Shown in pieces: positions 34,212-44,970 of a stretch of 64,000 nucleotides of DNA. A program made the position numbers and the translations under genes. Under the pieces are notes generated by a model, which was given only the letters and a program-made list of their open reading frames with translations, made no database searches and was not told the origin of the DNA. Position 1 is the stretch's first letter, and every line of letters begins with the position of its first letter. Source of the DNA: an uncultured Aggregatibacter sp. (lineage in GTDB: Bacteria > Pseudomonadota > Gammaproteobacteria > Enterobacterales > Pasteurellaceae); NCBI RefSeq assembly GCF_901873365.1, contig NZ_CABFLM010000093.1:21012-85011 (forward strand), in the 5' to 3' direction.

Positions 34212-35313
34212 CGTTGAGTACAACCTCCCAACCTTCGTGCCAAGTAATCCCTACACGTTGACCAATACTGTGATCCATATGAGGATCGTCTTCATTGAAA
34301 AACTCGCTCACTAACACGCGTTTGCCGTTGTGCTCGAATTCTACGGTAGATTCAAGAGTCATACCTTTGTAAGTGCGGTCGATAATGTGACCGATAATCG
34401 CGTTAGAATGTTCGTGTTCATCCAGCTCTTCAATCACAATATCTTCAGGACGAAGCAACACTTGAAGTTGTTGATCTTTTTCGACCGGAATATCCGTATA
34501 AATATCACAAATACGGCCTTCCACATTGGCAAGTACTACATCGTCTGATTTGCGTTCAATGACGGTTGCATCAAAAACATTAATTTCGCCGATGAAACGC
34601 GCCACAAACAAGTTTGCCGGATCTTCATAAATCTCACGCGGAGAGCCGTCTTGTGCAATTTTACCTTTACGCAATAAGACAATACGATCAGACATGGTGA
34701 TCGCCTCTTCTTGGTCATGGGTCACGAAAATAAAGGTAATGCCTAATTGGCGTTGTAATTGCTTTAATTCATATTGCATTTGTTTGCGCAATTTATAATC
34801 CAGCGCAGACAGAGATTCATCAAGTAACAAGACTTTCGGTTTATTGACCACCGCGCGAGCAATTGCGATACGTTGTTGTTGTCCGCCGGAAAGTTGGGTA
34901 GGTTTACGTTCTGCCATCTCTTCCAACTGAACCATACGCAATGCCTCTAATACACGAGGTTTGATCTCGCTTTCCGGCACTTTTTGCATGCGCAAACCGA
35001 AAGCCACGTTTTCAAAAATCGTCATATGTGGAAATAAGGCATAACTTTGGAATACGGTGTTAATGTGGCGTTTTTCTGCCGGTACATTGGTAATGTCTTC
35101 ACCGTCCAAAATAATGTTGCCGGAATCTAATTCTTCCAATCCTGCCAATAAACGTAACACAGTGGTTTTACCACAACCAGATGGACCAAGAATGGTGACA
35201 AATTCACCATTATTAATGATTAAATTAAAATCGTTAATAATGGTATTGGAACCGTAGGATTTTTTGATTGAACGAAGCTCAATAATTGGCTTGTTTTGAA
35301 CCGAGTTTTCCAC
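34195..35313 (-). CDS. potA: Spermidine/putrescine ABC ATPase PotA
   Basis: 372 residues. Walker [10 protein letters not shown] is near residue 40, signature [14 protein letters not shown] near 142, Walker [13 protein letters not shown] near 162 and the switch HD. The C-terminal about 130 residues form the TOBE-type regulatory domain. First gene of potABC; its promoter must lie in the 262-base gap before it (35,314-35,575), where no further feature is evident. Confidence 0.96.
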   Translation of the reverse strand: MENSVQNKPIIELRSIKKSYGSNTIINDFNLIINNGEFVTILGPSGCGKTTVLRLLAGLEELDSGNIILDGEDITNVPAEKRHINTVFQSYALFPHMTIFENVAFGLRMQKVPESEIKPRVLEALRMVQLEEMAERKPTQLSGGQQQRIAIARAVVNKPKVLLLDESLSALDYKLRKQMQYELKQLQRQLGITFIFVTHDQEEAITMSDRIVLLRKGKIAQDGSPREIYEDPANLFVARFIGEINVFDATVIERKSDDVVLANVEGRICDIYTDIPVEKDQQLQVLLRPEDIVIEELDEHEHSNAIIGHIIDRTYKGMTLESTVEFEHNGKRVLVSEFFNEDDPHMDHSIGQRVGITWHEGWEVVLNDEDNQ

Positions 35314-35575
35314 TAGCTTTGGTTTTCTCCCTAACGTACCGAAGTTTTTCGATAAAAATTAGAAACAAATACTTATCATAAAAGATAAGCGGCGATGATA
35401 AATATGAGCTGCTAATGATATAGTGATTAGCCCCCAATGAAAAGACATTAATCACAAATTTAACTGCCTCTTTTTACACAGACAAATTAACCGCTTTTAC
35501 ATTTAAACTTGCTAAGTAGCATACAAAAAAATGTTCAGGTTAAATCTCCGTCAATGCAAGGCGTAATAGACCCCA

Positions 35576-37420
35576 TTAAGGGGCATGAATAATCACAAAA
35601 GAGGCGTCATCGCCCTTGGTAATCCAAAGCACATACGTCTTACCGGCATTTTCTTTCGGCAATTCAATGGTGGTTTCCCCTTTCTCATTAGTTGCTTGTG
35701 CCTCTATTTCTTCTGCCGTTGCCGTCACGAGACGAATGGTTGCGCCCTCAATCGGTTCGCCGGTGGCTAAGGATTTTACCTTAACGACATACTTACCACT
35801 ATCCTCCATCTCCGTTGTCACGTCAAAATCGGTTAACACAAGCAAGCGATAGTCCGTCAATTTGTCTGTCACCTGATCGATGTCATTTTTGACCGCACTT
35901 TCCACTTCTGTTTTCTCTGCCAGTACAGGAACTTCAGCTTTTAACCAAAAAATGCCTTTCGGAGGTAGCCCTTTTTCAGCTAAATCCACGGAAAGAAAAT
36001 CAAAGTAACGTGGATTTTCACCTTCGGTATGTAACGTCTCTGTTTTGAAAAGCGTTGCTTTTTCCGGCTTAAAGACAGCCAAATCTGATGGTTGAAGAGA
36101 TGGCGCGCTCCAATTAATCATTGAAAGTACTTGTGTTTTCGATAATGGTGCAACATCTAATATTACACTTTGCGCATTACGTATTTTTAAATTAATTTTG
36201 CTATTCCAGTATTGCGGAAGAAGATCATCTTGACCGACAAACTCTACATGATGCGGATAATGAGGTAAGCACGCTAAACTGCCTAATGGATCTTTAAAAT
36301 GATAGCCCCCTTTTGCGGTGAACTCATTATTCAAAATAAAATACACGCAACGTTCTTCCGGCACGCTCAGACGAAAAGCCGTTTTTGTCGTATAAGATTG
36401 CCCCTCACCAAGAAGCTCCGGCTTAATCACCTCGCCCTGTAACAGGGCAGATTCATTTAATTTTTCATAAGACCACGTTTCACCTTTCGGCAAAGCTGGC
36501 AGTAACACCGCAACCAAACTATCCGCAATATCCTCTTCATTCACTTCGTTGTTAAAATGCAGTGTTAGCACCTGATCAAGGACATCTTCCTCATCATTTA
36601 CAAAAGAAAATGTGCTTTGTGTGTTTTTCAAACTAAATTCATTCGGAATGGCAATTAGGGGAATGCCAACATCTTTATCTAATACATTTCCGCCTAATTT
36701 CGATTGTAGTGACTTCAAGAGGCTAATTTGCACAAACTCATCCTCTTGCGTTGCGAGCGCTAACGGCTCAGAACGAATCCAAGCTTCGAGTTGATTGTCA
36801 GAATAAGTGACGTGAAAAGGCAACGTTTTTATTAGCGTAGCCTCTTTTCCCTTCGGTTGTTGAACTAACTTAAATTCAATGGCGTGTTCCAGCACTTTCG
36901 GATCGACCGGATGAGAGAAAACAATATGACCCACTGCATAATGCTGTCCTGAAATAGCATCTTGAGAAAATTCCCCTTCCGCACGGACGACACTAAAAGG
37001 CGCTGTTTTAACCGTTTGAGGTTGGGTAACTTCCGGTGCATAGGATAAGCTTGCATTAAGTAGTTGTCTGTCTAGAGTCACCTGATATTCTTGCCCCGCC
37101 GCCCAATCTTGCGCCGGCAAAAAAGCCAGTGCGTGTTCATTTTCCCATGTCCACTGCCCTTTCACTGATGGAAGAAGCTTAATGCCCTGCGCAATAGGTG
37201 CTTTTACTTGATTCGGTGCAACAATATTCGCACTAAAATCAATCACTAACGGTGCAATTATTTCTCCCCCTTCAGCCTGATACTGTGTTGGTTGAATCGG
37301 GTTTAACGTGATTTTAACCCCATTAGGATCATTGAATTTCTGCTCTTGATGCCAGTAATATCCACCACCGGCAACCCCGCATACAAGAAGTCCCAAAAAC
37401 AAATATGTCGATTTTTTCAT
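35576..37420 (-). pseudogene. N-terminal part of an alpha-2-macroglobulin-like protein (truncated)
   Basis: 614 residues. A membrane/signal segment (YLFLGLLVCGVAGGGYYW) is followed by MG1-MG3-like beta domains typical of bacterial alpha-2-macroglobulin of the YfhM type, which guards the periplasm against proteases. Full-length relatives are about 1,650-1,900 residues; here the frame ends at TAA right after FVIIHAP, before the bait region and the CxEQ-type thioester. The usual partner pbpC is also absent, and potA follows. It looks like a deletion remnant, although the remaining frame has no internal stop. Confidence 0.75.
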
Positions 37421-37465
37421 TTATTGATGATCTCCGCTATTTAACAATGCGATATTGCGTACGTA

Positions 37466-38914
37466 TTAATTTGTCCCACCTACGGTAATCTGATCGATTT
37501 TCAATGCCGGTTGCCCTACGCCCACCGGTACGCTTTGTCCTTCTTTACCACAAGTGCCAACACCATGATCCAATTCCACTTCATCCGCAACCATGGACAC
37601 ATTTTGCATCACTTCAATACCACTACCGATTAAGGTTGCGCCCTTCACCGGCTTGGTGATTTTGCCTTTTTCGATCAAATAGGCTTCGGAGGTGGAGAAC
37701 ACAAATTTACCGGAAGTAATATCCACTTGGCCGCCACCAAAGTGCGGTGCAAAAATGCCGTGTTCTACGGACGCCACTAAATCCTCAAATTTATCTTTGC
37801 CTGCCAACATATAAGTATTGGTCATACGAGGCATTGGCAAATGGGCATAGGATTCACGACGTCCATTGCCTGTCGGCTGCACGCCCATCAAACGGGCATT
37901 CATTTTATCTTGCATGTATTTCTGCAAAATACCGTCTTTAATTAGCACGTTATGTTGGCTCGGCACACCTTCATCGTCAACAGTGACTGATCCTCGGCGA
38001 TCCATTAAAGTGCCATCATCCACAATTGTGCATAACGGCGATGTGACTAATTCGCCGATTTTGCCGGTAAACAATGAACTTTCTTTACGATTAAAATCGC
38101 CTTCCAAGCCATGCCCTACCGCTTCGTGTAATAACACGCCCGGCCAACCTGCGCCCAACACCACCGGCATTAATCCTGCCGGTGCCGCCACCGCACCTAA
38201 ATTTACCAATGCTTGACGCACCGATTCTTTCGCAAAATAGACCGCTCTTTGCTCACCTTGATAGCTCTCAAAGAACCATTCCAAGCCGAAACGACCGCCT
38301 GCGCCCGCACTACCACGTTCGCGCTTACCGTCTTGTTCTACCAATACGGAAACCGATAAACGAATGAGTGGACGAATATCTGCAGCCAAGGTGCCGTCAG
38401 TGGCCGCCACCAACATTTCTTCATACACCATACTTAAACCGGCATTCACCTGCACCACTCGTGGGTCTTCCGAGCGGGCAGTTTTGTCCACTAAGCGCAA
38501 TAATTCTATTTTTTGCTCTTGACTTAAACTGTATAGCGGATTAATGGATTGATAACGCAAAGGCGCATCCACCGGGTTAAATCTCACCGGCAGAATAAAA
38601 TTACCTTGGGAAGGTTGTGCAATACCACGCACCGCTTGGGCGCATTGTTGCAAATTGACTAAATTAATTTGGTCAGAATAAGCAAAACCGGTTTTCTCAC
38701 CGCTTACCGCACGTACGCCCACGCCGCGATCAATATGAAATCCGCCTTCTTTAATAATTCCGTCTTCCAATACCCAGTTTTCATCCTGACTTAGCTGAAA
38801 ATATAAATCGCCATAATCCACGTTGCGTTGCGCTAAGGTATCGAACAGATTAGACAAATCTGATAATGCTAAATTATTGCGAACTAATAGGGAGTCGGTC
38901 ACTTGCTTTAACAT
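37466..38914 (-). CDS. tldD: Metalloprotease TldD
   Basis: 482 residues, the usual length. TldD with TldE/PmbA forms a zinc protease that trims unfolded or modified peptides such as microcin precursors. The zinc motif [11 protein letters not shown] (HExxxH) is near residue 262, and the late [17 protein letters not shown] holds the conserved Cys. pmbA is not in this window. It lies upstream of the truncated macroglobulin gene on the same strand. Confidence 0.95.
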   Translation of the reverse strand: MLKQVTDSLLVRNNLALSDLSNLFDTLAQRNVDYGDLYFQLSQDENWVLEDGIIKEGGFHIDRGVGVRAVSGEKTGFAYSDQINLVNLQQCAQAVRGIAQPSQGNFILPVRFNPVDAPLRYQSINPLYSLSQEQKIELLRLVDKTARSEDPRVVQVNAGLSMVYEEMLVAATDGTLAADIRPLIRLSVSVLVEQDGKRERGSAGAGGRFGLEWFFESYQGEQRAVYFAKESVRQALVNLGAVAAPAGLMPVVLGAGWPGVLLHEAVGHGLEGDFNRKESSLFTGKIGELVTSPLCTIVDDGTLMDRRGSVTVDDEGVPSQHNVLIKDGILQKYMQDKMNARLMGVQPTGNGRRESYAHLPMPRMTNTYMLAGKDKFEDLVASVEHGIFAPHFGGGQVDITSGKFVFSTSEAYLIEKGKITKPVKGATLIGSGIEVMQNVSMVADEVELDHGVGTCGKEGQSVPVGVGQPALKIDQITVGGTN

Positions 38915-39182
38915 GAAATCACACTCAAAAATAAATCAAAAACATAAAAAAATTGCTTAGAATTATAGCGAATTTCTACCTAAAGCAAAAAGAAAAGTTA
39001 GCAAAATAAAGAGGATAAATTCATTCTCATGAAAAACGGGCTTAAACTTTTTGAGGTATTCTCTTTGCGTGAGATCAAGTTTTTTATGATTACCCACAGG
39101 ATTACCATGTTTGTAGTATGGCTCATTTCATTTCACGTTTTATACTCCTCCCCACCTTTATTACAGCAACGTATAAAAAATC

Positions 39183-39518
39183 ATGGAAAATCCATTTACT
39201 GCCAACTGGACATCAAAAGGTCATACGCTTTGTTTAGGTCATTGGGAAATCAGTTATAACGGACTGCCTCTTACACTTCCTGCTGAACGACGGGATAAAG
39301 ATATGGGAACAAAAAATATTTATAATTTCATGGATCCCGAAGATGAACTTTATTTAGAAGGCTTAGATGAAAATGATTGGATACTCGCTAACATGGATTG
39401 GTTATCTGATTTATTTATTCAATACAATATTCCATTAGAAGAAGAGTATATGCGGGCATTTTACCAAGCCGTAAATCCAGAGGATTGGCGTTGTGGTAGC
39501 TGTGGTGGGTGTATTTAG
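39183..39518 (+). CDS. Conserved-looking small acidic protein with CGSCGGC tail
   Basis: 111 residues, not recognised. It is acidic (FMDPEDELYLEGLDENDWILANMDWLSDL) and aromatic-rich, and ends WRCGSCGGCI, with three cysteines in CxxCxxC spacing that could bind a metal or form disulfides. The N-terminus (WEISYNGLPLTLPAERRDKDMGTKNIYNF) looks like a beta strand pair. The ribosome site is weak. It lies alone between tldD and plsB with a terminator behind. The family may be limited to Pasteurellaceae; that is a guess. Confidence 0.65.
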   Translation: MENPFTANWTSKGHTLCLGHWEISYNGLPLTLPAERRDKDMGTKNIYNFMDPEDELYLEGLDENDWILANMDWLSDLFIQYNIPLEEEYMRAFYQAVNPEDWRCGSCGGCI

Positions 39519-39537
39519 ATAATCAATAAATAAAAAA

Positions 39538-39592
39538 TCAATTAGCGCACCAAACGTCCGATATCATAATCAGGCTTCTGGCGGCTAATTGA
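39538..39592. terminator. Large hairpin between the small acidic protein gene and plsB
   Basis: TCAATTAGC (39538-39546) pairs with GCTAATTGA (39584-39592) across 37 bases. On the minus strand it is followed by TTTTTTA, and on the plus strand by TGTTTATTATTTT. It could end both converging transcripts. Confidence 0.55.
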
Positions 39593-39607
39593 TGTTTATT
39601 ATTTTAG

Positions 39608-42049
39608 TTAATTCTCATCCTGCTCTTTTTCTTCCACTTTCGCCACCGCACCGTTAATCGTTAGGCAAATCTCAGTAGAAATTAAATGCGTTAAGATCGT
39701 GGCTAATTCCTGTAGTTTTTCCGTATTGGCTGTGCCACTTTCATTGAAATAGCCCTGTTCTTTTAAGCTATTCGTAAAAGCAGAGAAAACCGCTTTATCA
39801 AAAAATTCTGGTGCATTAATGCCATGCAGAACAGACAAGCGTTGCGCTACAGACTGACTTTCTTTTTCCAAATTCGCACGAGAAATCAATGGATTATTTT
39901 GCAACAAATTCACGGTGATGTAGTAACGTTGCAAAATTTCACGCACACCGGCAGACCACAATTGTAGCATCCGAATATTCGGCTTATTGATAGTCAACAC
40001 ATTTTCACTATGTTTAATAATATTTTGCCGTTGAAATTCTTGAATAATATGCTCTACCCGCTCAGCAATTTGCTCCTCTTCATTAAAATGCAGGAATAAT
40101 TCGCTACGCAAGAACGGATAAATTTTCAATACACTATCCAGCACTAAGGTTTTTTGAATCGCCTCATAATGCAACACAATGCTGGCAACCAATGATGGCA
40201 AGACAAAAAGGTGCTGGATATTATTGCGGTAGTAGGTCATTAATACAGCAGAAGAACGTTCCAAGCGAACAATTTCACCAAAATTGTCTTTTTCCACCAA
40301 AATACCAATGCGATCCAAACTTAACACATGATCAAGCATAATTTCCGGTTTTTCCGTTGGAATAACCACATCATCGGAATATGGCACGTTTTGCAAGAAT
40401 TGTTGATAACTGGCAAGTTGCTCTAACAATTGCTCGCGAGATAGCGCACGTTGTCGGGAGGATAACAACGCTGTACCGGTTAAGTTCATGGCATTCACTG
40501 CAGCCGCTTTGTTGATATTCACCATTACTTGATGAGAGACCGCATCAACCGCTTTGTTAAACCATTGTGGGCGATCTTCCAATGGAGCTTTCCATTCCGG
40601 GAAATGCTGGTTCAAATAATTGCTTAAAGTAATCGGCTCACCAAAATTCACATAACCTTTGCCCAAATTGCGTAACTTTTTGATTACCCGTAACACCAAA
40701 CCGGCATTTTCTTTTTCTTTTGCCGCTCCACGCAGCTCTTTTGCATATGTGTCCACTTCTAAAACGTGTTCATACCCCACATACACCGGCACGACAGAAA
40801 TCGGTCGGGTTTGTTGCTGCTGTAAGGCTTGCAAAGTCATCGACATCATGCCGGTTTTTGGCGCTAACAAGCGACCAGTACGGGAACGCCCGCCTTCAAT
40901 AAAGTATTCCACAGAATAACCACGATGGAACAATTCCGCCAAATATTCACGGAAAATGGTGGAATACAAGCGATTGCCTTTAAAGGTACGACGAATAAAG
41001 AATGCCCCACCACGGCGGAACATGCCCCCAACTGGCCAGAAATTTAGGTTAATTCCGGCGGCGATATGTGGCGGTACCAAACCTTGGTGATATAACACAT
41101 AGGAAAGCAAGAGATAGTCAATATGACTGCGATGGCAAGGCACATACACGATTTCATGCCCCTCTAACGCTAATTTCCGCACGCGATCAGCATTTTCTAC
41201 ATCGATACCTTGATAAAGTTTATTCCATAGCCAACGCAAGAAACGATCTGCCATGCGTAAGCCTTCATAACTCACATTGGCAGCGATTTCATCTAAAATT
41301 TTTTCGGCTTCTTTATAGGCTTTTTCTTTACTGATATTTTTGCTTTTCGCTTCATCCTCAATGGCCGCCAATATCACCGGTTGTTGCAATAGTTTATTAA
41401 ACATCGCTTGGCGATTAGGCAAACGCGGACCAGTCGCAGAAATCCGCTGCTTGGCAAAGTGTATTTTTGCCACGCGGGCGAGTTTTTGTGCGATTTTCTG
41501 ATCAAAGCCATGCTCACGCGTCATATAACGCAAAGATACCGCTTGAGAAAAACGTACAAAAGTATCCCGTCCAAACCAGAGTGCTGCGATGGTTTTTTGT
41601 AGTCCGTTTAACAAACGTAAATTCGGTAAACCGGTTTTGTCTTCGCGTCCCGGCGCTCTTCCCCACAAAACCGAAACCGGAATGAGTTGAACATCTAATT
41701 CTGGCAAAGTGCGGTGCAATTCCAAATAGTTATTGAAGATCGTGATGGTTTCTTTCTTCGCACCTTTGGATTTAAAAAAGCGCCGTCCTTCATCTAAAAA
41801 GACAAAACGTGGCAAAACACGCCCATTAATTTCATTTTGCTCCAAGGGATCCGGTAAACCGACGCTCAAACAGTTTTTGCGGAAAATCACAAAGTCGGTT
41901 TCAGAGGTGTAAGGCAACACATAAACGACAGGTTGCGCAACATTCAGTGCTAATTCTTCAATAGGGTGATGTGGAATCGGATTATTTTTTACTAAAATCG
42001 ACAATGGCAACTCGAGCAATTTTCGATAAGCATTAAGAAAACTCGCCAT
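39608..42049 (-). CDS. plsB: Glycerol-3-phosphate acyltransferase
   Basis: 813 residues, close to E. coli PlsB (807). This inner-membrane enzyme makes 1-acyl-glycerol-3-phosphate from acyl-CoA or acyl-ACP, the first step of phospholipid synthesis. Block [14 protein letters not shown] (HX4D) is near residue 308, block [12 protein letters not shown] near 350, block [16 protein letters not shown] near 382 and block [13 protein letters not shown] near 420. It is divergent to lexA, separated by about 190 bases. Confidence 0.96.
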   Translation of the reverse strand: MASFLNAYRKLLELPLSILVKNNPIPHHPIEELALNVAQPVVYVLPYTSETDFVIFRKNCLSVGLPDPLEQNEINGRVLPRFVFLDEGRRFFKSKGAKKETITIFNNYLELHRTLPELDVQLIPVSVLWGRAPGREDKTGLPNLRLLNGLQKTIAALWFGRDTFVRFSQAVSLRYMTREHGFDQKIAQKLARVAKIHFAKQRISATGPRLPNRQAMFNKLLQQPVILAAIEDEAKSKNISKEKAYKEAEKILDEIAANVSYEGLRMADRFLRWLWNKLYQGIDVENADRVRKLALEGHEIVYVPCHRSHIDYLLLSYVLYHQGLVPPHIAAGINLNFWPVGGMFRRGGAFFIRRTFKGNRLYSTIFREYLAELFHRGYSVEYFIEGGRSRTGRLLAPKTGMMSMTLQALQQQQTRPISVVPVYVGYEHVLEVDTYAKELRGAAKEKENAGLVLRVIKKLRNLGKGYVNFGEPITLSNYLNQHFPEWKAPLEDRPQWFNKAVDAVSHQVMVNINKAAAVNAMNLTGTALLSSRQRALSREQLLEQLASYQQFLQNVPYSDDVVIPTEKPEIMLDHVLSLDRIGILVEKDNFGEIVRLERSSAVLMTYYRNNIQHLFVLPSLVASIVLHYEAIQKTLVLDSVLKIYPFLRSELFLHFNEEEQIAERVEHIIQEFQRQNIIKHSENVLTINKPNIRMLQLWSAGVREILQRYYITVNLLQNNPLISRANLEKESQSVAQRLSVLHGINAPEFFDKAVFSAFTNSLKEQGYFNESGTANTEKLQELATILTHLISTEICLTINGAVAKVEEKEQDEN

Positions 42050-42211
42050 AATAAATGTCCTTGTTATAACGTCATATCACTAAAAGGTTGTCAAACTTGC
42101 GCTAGTTTAGCATAAAAATTTTACTGAATTAGTGACCTACGACACAATTCTCAGATAACGTCATCATTCGCGTTATCTTTTACCAAAGAAAAGATTGCAC
42201 TGCTTATTTTT

Positions 42212-42249
42212 CTGTATATAATACCAGTTATTTATGTATATATGAACAG
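42212..42249 (+). promoter_or_regulatory. Two LexA (SOS) boxes before lexA
   Basis: Box 1 is CTGT-ATATAATA-CCAG (42212-42227) and box 2 ATGT-ATATATGA-ACAG (42234-42249). Each differs by one base from CTGT-N8-ACAG. The spacing of 6 bases between boxes resembles the double operator of E. coli lexA and predicts autoregulation. Confidence 0.85.
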
Positions 42250-42259
42250 GATGAATATT

Positions 42260-42886
42260 ATGAAACCACTCACAGCCCGCCAGCAAGAAGTCTATGATTT
42301 TCTTAAACATCACCTGGAAACCACAGGTATGCCACCAACGCGAGCGGAGATTTCAAAAGAGTTAGGGTTTCGCTCTCCTAATGCAGCAGAAGAACATTTG
42401 AAGGCTTTGGCGAAAAAAGGTGTCATTGAAATTGTTTCCGGTGCATCACGTGGCATTCGTCTTTTATTGGAAGATAATCATGCAGAAGAAGAACCCGGCC
42501 TTCCCCTCATTGGTCGCGTTGCCGCCGGTGAGCCGATTTTAGCCGAACAGCATATCGAAGGCACATATCATGTTGATCCTGCAATGTTTAAACCACAAGC
42601 GGATTTTCTGCTCAAGGTGTATGGGCAATCCATGAAAGACATTGGTATTTTAGATGGCGACTTACTAGCAGTGCATAGCACAAAAGATGTGCGCAATGGT
42701 CAAGTTGTGGTTGCTCGTATTGAAGATGAAGTGACAGTAAAACGCTTGGAGCGTAAAGGTTCGATGATTTACTTGCACGCTGAAAACGAAGAATTTGCCC
42801 CAATTGTCGTAGATTTAACCCAACGTCCGCATTTTGAAATCGAAGGTATCGCAGTCGGCATTATTCGTAATAATGCTTGGATGTAA
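42260..42886 (+). CDS. lexA: SOS repressor LexA
   Basis: 208 residues. The N-terminal winged helix ([16 protein letters not shown] ... [18 protein letters not shown]) binds SOS boxes. The C-terminal S24 protease has the cleavage site AAG near residue 90 (GRVAAGEP), the Ser in GQSMKDIG and the Lys in VKRL. The ATG at 42260 is chosen over the upstream 42242 because it matches the family start and has AGGA 8 bases before it. It is followed by the ribosomal operon with its own promoter. Confidence 0.97.
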   Translation: MKPLTARQQEVYDFLKHHLETTGMPPTRAEISKELGFRSPNAAEEHLKALAKKGVIEIVSGASRGIRLLLEDNHAEEEPGLPLIGRVAAGEPILAEQHIEGTYHVDPAMFKPQADFLLKVYGQSMKDIGILDGDLLAVHSTKDVRNGQVVVARIEDEVTVKRLERKGSMIYLHAENEEFAPIVVDLTQRPHFEIEGIAVGIIRNNAWM

Positions 42887-42931
42887 AAACGCCCAAGGGG
42901 AAAAACACTGAAAAAAATGACCGCACTTTTA

Positions 42932-42959
42932 TTGCAAAAACTCGGATTCCGTGTATAAT
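42932..42959 (+). promoter_or_regulatory. Promoter of the rpsF-priB-rpsR-rplI operon
   Basis: TTGCAA (42932-42937), a 16-base spacer, and an extended -10 with TATAAT (42954-42959). It follows lexA by 45 bases and contains an uptake signal just upstream. Confidence 0.8.
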
Positions 42960-42968
42960 TTGCGCCCT

Positions 42969-43014
42969 CAGTCACGTCCGAATAAGTTCCTTGCTTCCAC
43001 AAGATTGGTGACTG
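42969..43014 (+). ncRNA. Putative S6:S18 autoregulatory leader
   Basis: CAGTCAC (42969-42975) pairs with GTGACTG (43008-43014), with GTCCG directly after the left arm. A CCG-containing internal loop in the rpsF leader is the known binding element for the S6:S18 protein pair in many bacteria. The match here is by eye from position, stem and loop; a covariance search would be decisive. Confidence 0.6.
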
Positions 43015-43054
43015 GTCTTAACGTTGGAGGCTGATTAACCCGTAAGGAGCAGTA

Positions 43055-43432
43055 ATGCGTCACTACGAAATCGTGTTTATGGTCCATCCGGATCAAAGCG
43101 AGCAAGTACCAGGGATGATTGAACGTTATACCGGTTCTGTAAAAGAAGCCGGCGGTCAAATTCATCGCCTAGAAGATTGGGGTCGCCGTCAATTAGCATA
43201 CCCAATTAACAAATTACATAAAGCACACTATGTGCTTATGAATGTAGAAGCGCCTCAACAAGTCATCGACGAGCTAGAAACGACTTTCCGTTATAACGAT
43301 GCTGTATTGCGCAGCCTTGTTATTCACACTAAGCACGCCGTAACCGAAGCGTCCCCAATGGTTAAAGCAAAAGATGATCGTAAAGCTTTAACTGAAGTTG
43401 AATCCAACGATTTTGAGGATGCTGAAGAGTAA
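43055..43432 (+). CDS. rpsF: 30S ribosomal protein S6
   Basis: 125 residues. The family start [18 protein letters not shown] and the [28 protein letters not shown] core are clear. S6 binds S18 on the platform of the 30S subunit. The C-terminal tail ends in acidic [12 protein letters not shown], the site modified by RimK in E. coli. AAGGAG precedes the ATG. The end overlaps priB by 14 bases. Confidence 0.97.
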   Translation: MRHYEIVFMVHPDQSEQVPGMIERYTGSVKEAGGQIHRLEDWGRRQLAYPINKLHKAHYVLMNVEAPQQVIDELETTFRYNDAVLRSLVIHTKHAVTEASPMVKAKDDRKALTEVESNDFEDAEE

Positions 43433-43745
43433 TTTGAACATTGATAATCGTTTATCTATTATTGGTGTTGTCGCCAATAATCCTAAACGACGCAAAAGCC
43501 CGAATGGAATTGAACATTGCCAATTTTTATTGGAACATCGTTCGACCCAGCAAGAAGCAAATTTAATGCGACAAGCCTGGTGTAAAATGCCCGTTCAAAT
43601 CAGTGGCAATCAATTAGTAGAAAAAACTCAAGGCATTACGGTCGGCAGTAAAGTATTAATTCTAGGTTTCTTAACCACCCATCAATTAAATAATGGGTCA
43701 ACACAATTAGTCCTACATGCCGAGCAAATCGAATTTATAGATTAG
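43419..43745 (+). CDS. priB: Primosomal replication protein N (PriB)
   Basis: 108 residues, one OB fold. PriB binds single-stranded DNA and helps PriA load DnaB at stalled forks. [13 protein letters not shown] and the C-terminal [12 protein letters not shown] are family marks. The start at 43419 ([10 protein letters not shown]) lies within the end of rpsF, as expected for the rpsF-priB-rpsR-rplI order. Confidence 0.95.
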   Translation: MLKSNLNIDNRLSIIGVVANNPKRRKSPNGIEHCQFLLEHRSTQQEANLMRQAWCKMPVQISGNQLVEKTQGITVGSKVLILGFLTTHQLNNGSTQLVLHAEQIEFID

Positions 43746-43988
<243 letters not shown>

Positions 43989-44003
43989 GAAGGGGAAGGT
44001 CAA

Positions 44004-44453
44004 ATGCAAGTAATTCTTTTAGACAAAATTGCACACTTAGGTAAAGTGGGCGATCAAGTCAATGTGAAATCCGGTTTCGCACGTAACTACTTAATCCCAC
44101 AAGGTAAAGCAGTTATGGCAACCAAAGCAAACATTGAACATTTCGAAGCACGCCGTGCAGAATTAGAAGAAAAAGCAGCTCAAGCATTAGCTGCAGCTGT
44201 TGACCGCGCAGCACGCTTAGAGGCATTAGGTTCTGTAACCATCGCGTCTAAAGCAGGTGACGAAGGTCGTTTATTCGGTTCTATCGGTACTCGTGACATC
44301 GCTGATGCAATCACTGCAAAAGGCGTTGAAGTGGCGAAAAGTGAAGTGCGTTTACCAAACGGTTTAATCCGTACACTTGGTGAACATGAAGTAACTTTCC
44401 AATTCCATGGTGAAGTCTTCTCTCACTTAAACGTTGTTATTGTTGCTGAATAA
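44004..44453 (+). CDS. rplI: 50S ribosomal protein L9
   Basis: 149 residues. The N-terminal RNA-binding domain ([36 protein letters not shown]) and the long linking helix are intact, with the C-terminal domain ending [19 protein letters not shown]9 helps keep the reading frame. Last gene of the rpsF operon, with a strong terminator 16 bases after the stop. Confidence 0.97.
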   Translation: MQVILLDKIAHLGKVGDQVNVKSGFARNYLIPQGKAVMATKANIEHFEARRAELEEKAAQALAAAVDRAARLEALGSVTIASKAGDEGRLFGSIGTRDIADAITAKGVEVAKSEVRLPNGLIRTLGEHEVTFQFHGEVFSHLNVVIVAE

Positions 44454-44468
44454 TTCAGTTTTACGAAA

Positions 44469-44495
44469 AAAGCCCGGTTTAATGCCGGGCTTTTT
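44469..44495 (+). terminator. Terminator after rplI
   Basis: AAAGCCCGG (44469-44477) pairs with CCGGGCTTT (44485-44493), loop 7 bases, then TT. GC-rich stem and T-tract are typical. Confidence 0.92.
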
Positions 44496-44678
44496 ATATT
44501 GGCGTTATCACAAGTTTGATTCCGGCCATGTTTAAAAACGATGAATCATCCAAAATGAAATTTAAGCAAAGCGGATTGTCCGGAGAAAAACTTCCTTGTT
44601 TCCAATAAAAACGGTATAATTCGCACCGAATTTTCATATGAGATCCCGCCAACAGATGCCGGCGGGAAAACCGATTAA

Positions 44679-44915
<237 letters not shown>

Positions 44916-44940
44916 TGTTCGCCTCACCGAATCAACAAAA

Positions 44941-44965
44941 ACACCGGATATTCTCCGGTGTTTTT
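44941..44965 (+). terminator. Terminator after infA
   Basis: ACACCGGA (44941-44948) pairs with TCCGGTGT (44954-44961), loop 5 bases, followed by TTTT. It may also end the convergent lnt transcript. Confidence 0.9.
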
Positions 44966-44970
44966 GTTTT

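Noticed and set aside
39029..39259. Possible 76-residue plus-strand gene before the CGSCGGC gene
   Set aside because: No ribosome site, overlaps the better gene at 39183, and composition looks like chance.
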